NCBI GenBank assembly: GCA_934255545.1
Contig: CAKQOE010000007.1
Location: forward strand, 8,346 to 72,345
Direction: 5' to 3'
Origin: an uncultured Clostridia bacterium
Lineage (GTDB): Bacteria; Bacillota; Clostridia; Peptostreptococcales; Anaerovoracaceae
DNA length: 64,000 nt
Part shown: positions 26,118 through 34,814 of the stretch, piece by piece
Layout of the letters: every line of letters starts with the position of its first letter
Numbering within the stretch: position 1 is the first letter of the stretch
Notes under the pieces: model-generated
What the model was told of the DNA's origin: nothing
The model's input: only the letters and a program-made list of their open reading frames with translations
The model's database searches: none
Program-made: the position numbers and the translations under genes

Positions 26118-27038
26118 TTATTCGGTTATCGGGCTGAACGAAATATAATTGTCAGATCCGACCCGTATAACTCCTCTTTTTATGCCTTTCTGGTCAAGGT
26201 CATACAATACAGCCTTTATTTCTTCAAGCTGCGAAATAATATCACTGCTCTGACCTGAACATACCATCGTATCAGTCACATAGCCCTTTACAGTCATGGA
26301 GCTTCCAAGCTCGACCTTTTTAAAGAACATGCCAGAATCATTTACAGCCTTTATAAGCTCACCGGCTTCTTTGAAATTCGCGCTGTCGTCAAATTTCGGT
26401 ATCTCGCCGAGCTCGTATTTATTTATCTTAAGGCCTGTCACAAGCGTAGCATGCATCGTGCTGTCAGCTTCATCTACAGCATATCCCTCTTCGTCGAGTA
26501 TGATATACTTTCCGTTGTAGCTTACCGCTATGACCGGCTGTCTTTCCGTTATTTTTATTTTATATATATTAGGCAGCTCGCGGCTCACCTTTACATCCGC
26601 TATGTATTTATTTTCTGTCAGCGCTTTCTTTACCTTGTGTCCTGTCTGCTCGAACATATTGTCGCCGACTTTTACTCCCGACAGCTTTATTATATCGTCA
26701 TCCGACATCAGAGTGTTTCCTTCGATCGTTATCTGATCTATGGAGAACACAGGTGACGTCAGAAAAACATATGCGCCCGCTATAAGCGCGATAAGCACCA
26801 GAAATCTGAGGAGATAATGCTTTTTTCTGCGTTTCTTCCTCTTTTTTGCCGGTGCGGCCGGCTTTTCCGGCTCGGCACTCTGCGCTTTGGCTTTTTCATC
26901 ATCAGTCTGCCAGGACATCGTATCATAATCCGTATCGTATCCACTGTATATGTCAGTCTGCGTATCCTTATAAAGATCCTGCGTCCTGTACATATCAGTC
27001 CGGCTGCGGTCCAGGTCATTATCTCTGCCGTTATCCAT
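26118..27038 (-). CDS. ftsQ: Cell division protein FtsQ/DivIB
   Basis: Bitopic membrane protein of 306 residues. A basic, hydrophilic cytoplasmic tail (1-77, with KKRKKRRKKH) precedes one membrane helix (near 78-95). Outside the cell a POTRA domain follows at once (VFSIDQITIEGNTLMSDDDI, 97-165), then the beta domain. It belongs to the FtsQLB divisome complex. A GAGGAA site precedes the start. Order murG-ftsQ-ftsZ fits the clostridial dcw layout. Confidence 0.92.
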   Translation of the reverse strand: MDNGRDNDLDRSRTDMYRTQDLYKDTQTDIYSGYDTDYDTMSWQTDDEKAKAQSAEPEKPAAPAKKRKKRRKKHYLLRFLVLIALIAGAYVFLTSPVFSIDQITIEGNTLMSDDDIIKLSGVKVGDNMFEQTGHKVKKALTENKYIADVKVSRELPNIYKIKITERQPVIAVSYNGKYIILDEEGYAVDEADSTMHATLVTGLKINKYELGEIPKFDDSANFKEAGELIKAVNDSGMFFKKVELGSSMTVKGYVTDTMVCSGQSSDIISQLEEIKAVLYDLDQKGIKRGVIRVGSDNYISFSPITE

Positions 27039-27098
27039 CTGTTTCCTCTTTTATCCTGTATATTTCTGCGCCAGGATAACGGCGCAGAACGATAAGGT

Positions 27099-28181
27099 CT
27101 ATATCCCTATAATGTCGCAGATCTTTCCGGCTGATGTAACTGTGCCGAGCGCTGCGGAGGCTTTTTCCATTTTTTCAAGTATCTGACGGTCATTCATCAG
27201 CTGTTCTATCTCATCGGCAACCTCGCCGTTCGTCAGATCCTTTTCTTCTATAAGTATCGCGCCGCCTCTGTCAGCAACGACCTTTGCATTGTAGTACTGG
27301 TGATTGTTCGTAACATACGGTGACGGTATCATCACAGAAGCGCGCCCGCACGCTGTTATTTCTGAGACTGTAAGCGCGCCTGAACGCGTTATCGCCAGAT
27401 CACACGCGTTGAGATACTTTGGCATATCGTCTATATACTGAAGATATGTCACGCGCGCATTTGTTTTGTCAGCATTTTCCATTATGCTGCTGTAATATCT
27501 CTTGCCCGTAACGAAGAATATCCTTAACCCGACGCGGTCACGCAGCCTCTCGGCTGCAACAGTCATTTCATCGTTTATGCGCTGCGCACCGAGACTTCCG
27601 CCAAAGCTGAGGACCATGAACTCGTCCTCTTTTACGCCGAGCGACTCGCGGGCAGCCTGCCTGTCCACCTCGGTAAAAGCATGTCTTACCGGATTTCCTA
27701 CAGTTACAGGTTCCTTTTTTGTCTTAAAATATTTTTTTGCGTCATCAAACGCAACGAACACACGCTCAGCTCCGCGGCTCAGAAGCTTGTTCGTAAGCCC
27801 CGGAAACGCATTCTGCTCATGGATGTATGTTTTTATCCCCATACCTGCGGCTGTTTTCATTACAGGGCCGCACACGTAGCCGCCTGTTCCTATTACAAGG
27901 TCAGGCTTAAACTCTTTTATGATCTGTTTCGCCTCGTGAAGCCCGTGGTTAAGATCCTTGAGAGTTTTTATGAGTTTTATTGGATTTTTGCGGTTAAGAC
28001 CGCTTACTGTTATAAATTTTATAGGATATCCTGCTTTTGGCACTATATCCTTTTCCATTCCTCTTTCTGTTCCGACGAATATTATCTCTGCGTCGGGATG
28101 TCTTGACTTTATCTCGTCAGCGATGGCTATCGCCGGATATATATGGCCTCCGGTACCTCCGCCTGTCATTATGACCTTCAT
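27099..28181 (-). CDS. murG: UDP-GlcNAc transferase MurG
   Basis: Adds N-acetylglucosamine to lipid I on the inner face of the membrane to give lipid II. The N-terminal glycine-rich loop VIMTGGGTGGHIYPAIAI and the GTGGYVCGP stretch are family hallmarks, and the C-terminal Rossmann half has SFGGSLGAQRIND and the sugar-nucleotide site SGALTVSEITACGRAS. I start at the ATG at 28181 (GGAG 8 nt upstream) and not the GTG two codons earlier. Length is 360 residues. Confidence 0.96.
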   Translation of the reverse strand: MKVIMTGGGTGGHIYPAIAIADEIKSRHPDAEIIFVGTERGMEKDIVPKAGYPIKFITVSGLNRKNPIKLIKTLKDLNHGLHEAKQIIKEFKPDLVIGTGGYVCGPVMKTAAGMGIKTYIHEQNAFPGLTNKLLSRGAERVFVAFDDAKKYFKTKKEPVTVGNPVRHAFTEVDRQAARESLGVKEDEFMVLSFGGSLGAQRINDEMTVAAERLRDRVGLRIFFVTGKRYYSSIMENADKTNARVTYLQYIDDMPKYLNACDLAITRSGALTVSEITACGRASVMIPSPYVTNNHQYYNAKVVADRGGAILIEEKDLTNGEVADEIEQLMNDRQILEKMEKASAALGTVTSAGKICDIIGI

Positions 28182-28233
28182 ATTCACTTCTCCATTTTAT
28201 CTTTTTTTAATGCAGCATTCAGGCGGCCGCGCG

Positions 28234-29397
28234 TCAGCGCGGCATCTGCCTTGAGATATTGAGCATTATGCCCATCGCGCCCATAAATATCAGCAGCGCG
28301 TTTCCGCCCCAGCTTATGAACGGAAGTATGATCCCGGTAGGCGGGAGCATCGATGTAACTACCATTACATTCATTATGACCTGTACCGCCAGCATTATAG
28401 TTATGCCTGATCCGAGCAGCGTTCCGAAAAGATCCGGCGCGTTCATCGATATATGTACGCAGCGCCATATGAGCAGCAGATACGCGAGCAGCAGCAGTAA
28501 AAGTCCTATATATCCTACCTCTTCGCCTATTATGGCGTATATAAAGTCGTTCTGCGGTTCAGGCAGATAAAGCGTTTTCTGCACGCTCCGTCCAAGCCCT
28601 TTTCCAAAAAGTCCTCCGGAGCCCAGCGCAAGCAGCGACTGAACTACCTGATAACCGGCTCCCCGCGGATCTGCAAACGGATCAAGGAAGCTCGTTACAC
28701 GCTTCATGCGGTAAGGCTCAAGGATTATCAGTCCGGCAAAAGCAGCCGAGCCAAGTCCTATGATACTGACAAGGTATTTTATCCTCATACCCGCTATGAA
28801 CATCATTCCTATTATTATAACAGCTACAGTAGCGGCTGTTATTGCGTTGTTTATACCTATAAGACCGCATATGAAGCCCATCAGCACAAACATCGGAAGT
28901 ATGCCCTTTTTTATGCTGAGTATCATGTTAGGCTTTCTCGAAAGCCACGCAGCTACGCAAAGTATGACGGCAGCCTTCGCTATCTCGCCGGGCATGACAG
29001 TTACCGGCCCGACGCCTATCCATCTTGCTTTACCGTTAAGTGAAACGACGAACGGCAGCGACGGTACAAGAAGTATACACAACAGGACCGTACTCAGTAA
29101 AAGCGCCGGTATAGCCCATTTTCTCCATCTATGGTAATCGATCATGGCAGCAAACATAAAGCATACTGTACCTATCATGACGAATATTATATCTCTTGTA
29201 AGATAATAATACGGCGTTCCTTCTTTGCTTATGGAGTAATAATAGCTGGCGCTGAACACCATTACAACGCCGAATACTACAAGCGCGAAAACGAGCGCTA
29301 CCAGCCAGAAATCGCCGCCGCGCATTATCCTTTTAGGCTTTTCTTTTTTACTTTTACGTCTTTTTTTCAGTTGTATGACATTGTCCTGTGATGGCAT
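28234..29397 (-). CDS. ftsW: SEDS lipid II polymerase FtsW/SpoVE
   Basis: Multi-spanning glycosyltransferase of the SEDS family, 387 residues with about ten membrane segments and a basic N-terminal tail. Recognisable parts: the loop with GKARWIGVGPVTVMPGEIAK, FLDPFADPRGAGYQVVQSLLAL, and IGEEVGYIGLL. It should work with the class B PBP of this cluster. I use the ATG at 29397, because GGGAGG is 7 nt before it and touches the ATG at 29403. FtsW and SpoVE cannot be separated by sequence alone. Confidence 0.93.
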   Translation of the reverse strand: MPSQDNVIQLKKRRKSKKEKPKRIMRGGDFWLVALVFALVVFGVVMVFSASYYYSISKEGTPYYYLTRDIIFVMIGTVCFMFAAMIDYHRWRKWAIPALLLSTVLLCILLVPSLPFVVSLNGKARWIGVGPVTVMPGEIAKAAVILCVAAWLSRKPNMILSIKKGILPMFVLMGFICGLIGINNAITAATVAVIIIGMMFIAGMRIKYLVSIIGLGSAAFAGLIILEPYRMKRVTSFLDPFADPRGAGYQVVQSLLALGSGGLFGKGLGRSVQKTLYLPEPQNDFIYAIIGEEVGYIGLLLLLLAYLLLIWRCVHISMNAPDLFGTLLGSGITIMLAVQVIMNVMVVTSMLPPTGIILPFISWGGNALLIFMGAMGIMLNISRQMPR

Positions 29398-29427
29398 CAG
29401 CATACCTCCCTGTAGAGACCTGAGCAG

Positions 29428-30780
29428 CTATTTTTCAAGCTCTTTGACACAGTTTCTGAAATCATCGCCGCGGTCCTCAAATTTTTTGTACATATCCCAG
29501 CTTGCGCACGCAGGAGAAAGCAGGACTGTATCGCCCTTTACTGCGAGCCTGGCGGCTGTAGTTACGGCCTCCTTCATGTCTTTTACCATGTGGATATCCG
29601 TAAATCCGGCTCTTTCAGCAGCTTCTTTTATCTTTGGCGCCGTAACGCCCATAAGTATCAACGTCTTTACTCTTCCGTCAAAGCCTGCTATGAATTCATC
29701 AAATGATGCGCCCTTGTCATAGCCACCGGCTATGAGCAGTATGTTCCTGAATGACATGACTGCCTTTATTGCTGCGTCAGGGTTAGTACCCTTTGAGTCA
29801 TTTATATATTTTACTCCGTTTACAGTTCCGCAGTCCTCTATACGGTGCTCTACGCCCTTGAATGTTTTGAGCACCTTGGCTATGACATCTATCTTTATGC
29901 CTGCAAAGTAGGATATCGCTGCAGCCGCAAGCGCGTTTTCGAGATTGTGGAGTCCCGGTATCTTAAGCGCGTCATCGCGGCAGACTACAAATATGAACTT
30001 GCCGTCACGTACTACGATATTGCCGTTCTTTACATAGGCTGATGAACACTCGAATTCTCTCTTTCTGCTGAAAGGTATGAGTTTCGCCTTACAGTTTTTT
30101 ACAAGTTCTCTTACGATCTCGTCGTCATAATTGTATATGCAGTACTCTTCAGGGCCCTGGTTTGCAAATATCTTTCCCTTCGCATTTGCATAATTTTCCA
30201 TCGTCTTGTGCCTGTCGAGATGGTCAGGCGTTATATTGAGCACTGCTGATATCTCAGGCTTGAAATTTACAGCAGTATCGAGCTGGAAGCTGCTGCACTC
30301 CGTAACGAGGTACGTATCATCGTCTACATCCATGGCTTTCGTCATAACAGCCACGCCTATATTTCCAACTACTTCTGTCTTTTTTCCTGCTTCTTTAAAT
30401 ATCTCGCCTACAAGAGTAGTAGTAGTAGTCTTTCCGTTAGTTCCTGTAATGGCTACGTACTTTCCGTTACCGTATCTATATGCAAGCTCAAGCTCGCCTA
30501 TGACCTCAGTGCCCTCAGCTTCTGCCTCTTTTATAAATTCCTTGTCAGTAGGCACGCCCGGGCTGAGAACGAGCATGTCATATCCCTTAACGTTCACAGG
30601 TCTTTCGCCGAAGCTTATGGCAGCTCCTATGCTGCCGGCCCAGTCGCGTTTTTCAATGTCTTCATTGCTGTCGTATACATCTACCTCAGCGCCCATGTTT
30701 ACAAGAGCCTCAGCTCCTGCTTTTCCGGATCTTCCGAGTCCTATAACGAGCGCGCGTATATTTTCTGCCTTTTTTTCCAT
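29428..30780 (-). CDS. murD: UDP-MurNAc-Ala--D-Glu ligase MurD
   Basis: Cytoplasmic Mur ligase of 450 residues that adds D-glutamate to UDP-MurNAc-L-Ala. N-terminal Rossmann domain with VIGLGRSGKAGAEAL, ATP loop ITGTNGKTTTTTLVGE, the central LNITPDHLDRHKTMENY, and the C-terminal FNDSKGTNPDAA-like motif INDSKGTNPDAAIKAV are all present. I start at 30780 because GGGAGG is 7 nt upstream; the longer frame has no site. Confidence 0.96.
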   Translation of the reverse strand: MEKKAENIRALVIGLGRSGKAGAEALVNMGAEVDVYDSNEDIEKRDWAGSIGAAISFGERPVNVKGYDMLVLSPGVPTDKEFIKEAEAEGTEVIGELELAYRYGNGKYVAITGTNGKTTTTTLVGEIFKEAGKKTEVVGNIGVAVMTKAMDVDDDTYLVTECSSFQLDTAVNFKPEISAVLNITPDHLDRHKTMENYANAKGKIFANQGPEEYCIYNYDDEIVRELVKNCKAKLIPFSRKREFECSSAYVKNGNIVVRDGKFIFVVCRDDALKIPGLHNLENALAAAAISYFAGIKIDVIAKVLKTFKGVEHRIEDCGTVNGVKYINDSKGTNPDAAIKAVMSFRNILLIAGGYDKGASFDEFIAGFDGRVKTLILMGVTAPKIKEAAERAGFTDIHMVKDMKEAVTTAARLAVKGDTVLLSPACASWDMYKKFEDRGDDFRNCVKELEK

Positions 30781-30810
30781 ATCATTGACCTCCCATGAAC
30801 ATTGCACAGA

Positions 30811-31773
30811 TTAAAGTATCAGCATTGAAAGCACGCACAAAATGAGTGTGATCGTCCAGAATACCGCAACTACCTTAGTTTCCTTCCATCCGCTCAGCTC
30901 AAAATGATGATGGAGCGGCGCCATCTTAAACACTCTTTTGCCTCTTGTCTTAAAGCTTACTACCTGTATTATTACAGACAGTACTTCTACGACGAATATA
31001 CCGCCGGCGAGCGGCAGTATCATTTCTATATTCATCATGACAGCCGCAGTCGCAAGAGCTCCGCCCAGAGCCAGCGAGCCTGTGTCTCCCATGAATACCT
31101 TTGCAGGGTAATGATTGAAAAGAAGAAATCCTATGCATGCGCCGGCTACCGCCGCCGTAAATACAGTAGGACTCGTGCATCCCGTAGCATTGCCTACTAT
31201 AGCGAAGAAAAGCGCTACTATAGCTGTGCATCCGCTCGCAAGGCCATCAAGCCCGTCAGTAAGGTTCACAGCATTTACAGCCGCTACGAGCACGAATGCT
31301 ATAAATGGTATATAGAACCATCCGAGATCTATATAATTTTTCCATATTGGGATGTATACACTCGTTCCGTATACAGATACCTTTGCCTGATATACAGCTA
31401 TTATTATCGCTATTATTATCTGAAATATAAGCTTCTGAAGCGCTGTAAGGCCAAGATTCCTCTTTTTTACAACTTTTATAAAGTCATCGCAGAACCCTAT
31501 AAGGCCGCAGAGCGCGAATGACAGGAGAAGTATTCCCATATCGGCGTTAAGGCCGTGGCCTATAGTCACGCATGTTATTATAACGGCAAGTATTATCATT
31601 ATGCCGCCCATAGTCGGCGTGCCTGCCTTTACCTGATGCGCTTTCGGACCTTCCTCTCTTATGCTCTGTCCTGCTTTTATCTTATGAAGGATCGGGATAG
31701 TCACCGGTCCGAGTATCGCTGTTATCACAAAAGCTATTATTATCGTAAGTATTATCTGAAAATGACCGTCCAT
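30811..31773 (-). CDS. mraY: Phospho-MurNAc-pentapeptide transferase MraY
   Basis: Integral membrane enzyme that makes lipid I from UDP-MurNAc-pentapeptide and undecaprenyl phosphate. About ten membrane segments over 320 residues. Signature stretches: the loop GTPTMGGI, the catalytic Asp pair in GFCDDFIKV (near 97-105), NLTDGLDGLASG, FMGDTGSLALG, and the PLHHHFELSGWKE motif. Its ribosome site lies in the end of murF, one codon away, so the two are coupled. Confidence 0.97.
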   Translation of the reverse strand: MDGHFQIILTIIIAFVITAILGPVTIPILHKIKAGQSIREEGPKAHQVKAGTPTMGGIMIILAVIITCVTIGHGLNADMGILLLSFALCGLIGFCDDFIKVVKKRNLGLTALQKLIFQIIIAIIIAVYQAKVSVYGTSVYIPIWKNYIDLGWFYIPFIAFVLVAAVNAVNLTDGLDGLASGCTAIVALFFAIVGNATGCTSPTVFTAAVAGACIGFLLFNHYPAKVFMGDTGSLALGGALATAAVMMNIEMILPLAGGIFVVEVLSVIIQVVSFKTRGKRVFKMAPLHHHFELSGWKETKVVAVFWTITLILCVLSMLIL

Positions 31774-31775
31774 TA

Positions 31776-33182
31776 CTAAGCTCCCATATTAAGTATAAAT
31801 TCTGCTGCTTTTTCCATATGCATTCCATGCGAGCCTTTCACGAGAACCGCATCACCTTTTCTCAGTATGCTGCCGACGCCGGCAGTAAAAGCATCCGCAT
31901 CAGCAAAGCTGAATACTCTGTCCGCGCCCATTATTTCAGCTGCGGCTGCAGCTGTATTGGCAGTACTGCTTTCGCCTACGGCTATGAGTATGTCAACGCC
32001 ATTGTCTGCAGCGTATTTTCCTGCTTCCCTGTGGTAGTCATCAGATCCGTCTCCGAGCTCGAACATATCGGCAAGTACGGCAACCTTCCTGTCCGCATCA
32101 AGAGACATCAGCACGTCTATGCCTGCCTTTACAGAATCAGGGCTTGCGTTGTATGCATCGTTTATTACCTTTATACCGTTTTCAGACTCCTGTATATTGA
32201 GCCTGTTGCCTGCAATGTCAAGATGCTTAAGCGCCGCTGCGCTCTCGCGCATGCTTATGCCATAGCGTATGCCTGCGATTATAGCAAGCGAAGCGTTCCA
32301 TGCATTATGCTTTCCGGGAACAGGCAGATGGAACCTGACGCTGTCCCCTGCGAATGAAAGCGTAAAATCTACGCCTGCCTCGCCGTTGTCAACTACATCG
32401 CTTATAACTGCTCCGCGCTTTCCGCCCTTCACGCCTACTCTTACTTTATCAAAATCAAAATCCTCGCCGTTTATCTCCTGAAGCATATCATTATCGGCGT
32501 TGTAAATGAGAAGATGTTCCATATCGTCCATAAACGATGTGATCTCCATCTTTGCTTCAAGTATATTTTCACGGCTTCCGAGATTTCCGAGGTGAGATAT
32601 GCCTACGTTTGTGATTATGGCAGTTTCAGGCCTTACGATGTCTGCAAGCACCTTTATCTCTCCCATATGGTTCATGCCCATTTCAAATATGCCTACCTCT
32701 GTGTCGTTCTCTATCCGGAACGCAGTCAGAGGAACGCCTATATGATTGTTGAAATTTTCATGGTTGCATATAGTCGCGTATCTTGACTCGAATATGCAGC
32801 GCAGTATCTCCTTTGTGGAAGTTTTTCCCGTACTGCCTGTGACAGCTACGCGGTATATGTCAGCGTCTTCTATAAAGTTCTTTGCAAACTGCTGCATGCC
32901 TGTGAGCGTATCGTCAACGAGTATGACAGCTGCGTCACTGTGAGCGCCGGTGAGTTCAGACGCCTTCTCCTCAGAAGAAAGCATGAACATGCGGCATCCG
33001 TTTTCATAAGCTGCCGCCGCGAAATCGTTGCCGTCGTTATTTTCTCCCTTGAGCCCTATGAAGAGGCTGCCTTCCGAAGCCTTTCTTGAATCTGTTTCGA
33101 CACTTTCAGCGCAATTTCCGGCCGGACCTGTGAGTTTTCCTCCGGCGAATCTCGCTATTTTATCTGCCTTCATCTTTTTCAT
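31776..33182 (-). CDS. murF: UDP-MurNAc-tripeptide--D-Ala-D-Ala ligase MurF
   Basis: Third Mur ligase of the cluster, 468 residues. Mur N-terminal domain (about 15-95, with VETDSRKASEGSLFIGLKG), ATP loop VTGSTGKTSTKEIL, metal and nucleotide contacts NHENFNNHIGVPLT and GMNHMGEIKVLAD, and C-terminal NDAYNASPDSVKAGIDVL. The last motif distinguishes MurF from MurE. The first ATG has GGGGAG at 11 nt; a second ATG three codons in is an alternative. Confidence 0.96.
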   Translation of the reverse strand: MKKMKADKIARFAGGKLTGPAGNCAESVETDSRKASEGSLFIGLKGENNDGNDFAAAAYENGCRMFMLSSEEKASELTGAHSDAAVILVDDTLTGMQQFAKNFIEDADIYRVAVTGSTGKTSTKEILRCIFESRYATICNHENFNNHIGVPLTAFRIENDTEVGIFEMGMNHMGEIKVLADIVRPETAIITNVGISHLGNLGSRENILEAKMEITSFMDDMEHLLIYNADNDMLQEINGEDFDFDKVRVGVKGGKRGAVISDVVDNGEAGVDFTLSFAGDSVRFHLPVPGKHNAWNASLAIIAGIRYGISMRESAAALKHLDIAGNRLNIQESENGIKVINDAYNASPDSVKAGIDVLMSLDADRKVAVLADMFELGDGSDDYHREAGKYAADNGVDILIAVGESSTANTAAAAAEIMGADRVFSFADADAFTAGVGSILRKGDAVLVKGSHGMHMEKAAEFILNMGA

Positions 33183-33228
33183 GGCATTTATTTCTCCCCT
33201 TAATACTGAAAACTTTTTAAAACTGTTT

Positions 33229-34725
33229 TTACAGTTCCTGTTCTATTATCTGCATAGCTGTTTCTCTGTCGTCAAAATGAGTCTTTACAGTTCCTATGAT
33301 CTGATATGTCTCATGACCCTTTCCTGCTATTATTACAGTATCGCCCGGCTTCCATTCCATGAGAGCCTTTTTTATGCCGCGTCTGCGGTCATGCTCTACC
33401 GTATACTCGCAGCCTGTAGGGTCTATGCCCGGTATGATATCAGCTATGATGGCATCAGGATCCTCAGTACGAGGATTGTCGCTCGTAACTACGCAGTAAT
33501 CAGAAAGCTCTCCTGAGACTTTTCCCATGAGAGGACGCTTTGTAGCGTCTCTGTCACCGCCGCATCCGAAAACAGTTATAACTCTGCCCTGAGTGAACTC
33601 GCGCGCAGTCTTTATGACCTTTTCAAGCGCGTCAGGCGTATGGGCGTAGTCAACTATAACAGGTATGCCCTTGCTGTTTGCAACGCTCTCGAAACGTCCT
33701 GCAACGCCCGGAGTCTGCTCTATGCCTGCCTTTACGGCATCCCAGCTTATGCCCGCCTCAAGCGTTATGGCAGCCGCGCAAAGCGCGTTTGAAACGGAAA
33801 ATCTGCCCGGAGTGTTGATATGCATGACCCCAAGCTTCTTTTCTCCCGCAGTTATCTCCACATCGGTACCTGATGCTGACGCTGATATGATCTCTGCCCT
33901 GTAATGAGCATTATCATCATCTATCGCGCATGCGACAACAGTCCTGCCTTCTGCCAAAAGTTCATTGTACAGCCTTTTTCCGTATTTGTCATCAGTATTT
34001 ATAACGCTGCAGCGTTCAGTCTGCTCAAAAAGTTTTTTCTTTGCAGCGTAGTAATCCTCGAAATTATGGTGGAAATCCATATGATCGGGCGTAAGATTAG
34101 TAAAAACACTGTAATCGAACGAAATATCATCAGTCCTGCATAAAGCGAGTGAATGTGAAGATACCTCCATCGCGCAGTATTTTATACCGTGATCCTCCTT
34201 CATCTCATGGAACATCCTCTGAAGTTCAAATGATTCAGGCGTAGTGTTTACAGATTCAAATGTCTTTCCGCCGTAAACATAGGCTATAGTTCCGAGTACG
34301 CCGCACTCGTGGCCTGACGCTTCTGTTATCGCTCTTAAAAGATATGATATCGTAGTCTTTCCGTTCGTGCCTGTAACGCCAAATACCGTCATACTGTCGG
34401 ACGGTCTTCCGAAGAATGCCGCAGACACTGCTGAAAGCGCCTTTCTTCCGTCATTTCCGTCATCAACATATATAACAGGTATGCTGATACCCTCGAGCCT
34501 GTCTGCTGCGAGTATTGCGGCAGCTCCCGCTGCCTCAGCCTTTGCCGCGTACTTATGGCCGTCAGTGCTGAAGCCCTTTACGCATACGAACAGGTCGCCC
34601 GGCTGTGTTTTTCTTGAATCATAGCTTATGCCCTTTATCTCTGCCGCTCCCGCTGCCTCCGTCATGTCGGCGGAGCCGTCGAGACCTGCCTTTTTTATTA
34701 ATTCTGATAAAACGATCGTCTGCAT
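33229..34725 (-). CDS. murE: UDP-MurNAc-dipeptide--meso-DAP ligase MurE
   Basis: Mur ligase of 498 residues adding the third stem residue. N-terminal domain with YDSRKTQPGDLFVCVKG, ATP loop VTGTNGKTTISYLL, TNLTPDHMDFH, and DYAHTPDALEKV. The C-terminal motif DNPRTEDP carries the DNPR arginine that selects meso-diaminopimelate, so the wall should be of the mDAP type and not Lys. AAGGAGG lies 6 nt before the start. Confidence 0.96.
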   Translation of the reverse strand: MQTIVLSELIKKAGLDGSADMTEAAGAAEIKGISYDSRKTQPGDLFVCVKGFSTDGHKYAAKAEAAGAAAILAADRLEGISIPVIYVDDGNDGRKALSAVSAAFFGRPSDSMTVFGVTGTNGKTTISYLLRAITEASGHECGVLGTIAYVYGGKTFESVNTTPESFELQRMFHEMKEDHGIKYCAMEVSSHSLALCRTDDISFDYSVFTNLTPDHMDFHHNFEDYYAAKKKLFEQTERCSVINTDDKYGKRLYNELLAEGRTVVACAIDDDNAHYRAEIISASASGTDVEITAGEKKLGVMHINTPGRFSVSNALCAAAITLEAGISWDAVKAGIEQTPGVAGRFESVANSKGIPVIVDYAHTPDALEKVIKTAREFTQGRVITVFGCGGDRDATKRPLMGKVSGELSDYCVVTSDNPRTEDPDAIIADIIPGIDPTGCEYTVEHDRRRGIKKALMEWKPGDTVIIAGKGHETYQIIGTVKTHFDDRETAMQIIEQEL

Positions 34726-34781
34726 TATCCTGCCTCCTTAAATCGATCATTAATATATTAATGTAATGTCATCCGGCTTTA

Positions 34782-34798
34782 CGGCCGCCGGGCGGCCG
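34782..34798. repeat. GCC-N-GGC 17-bp palindrome
   Basis: Perfect 8-bp arms CGGCCGCC and GGCGGCCG flank G, in the 89-nt gap between the PBP and murE. It lies inside the presumed dcw transcript. Confidence 0.6.
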
Positions 34799-34814
34799 CT
34801 CCCGTATATATCGT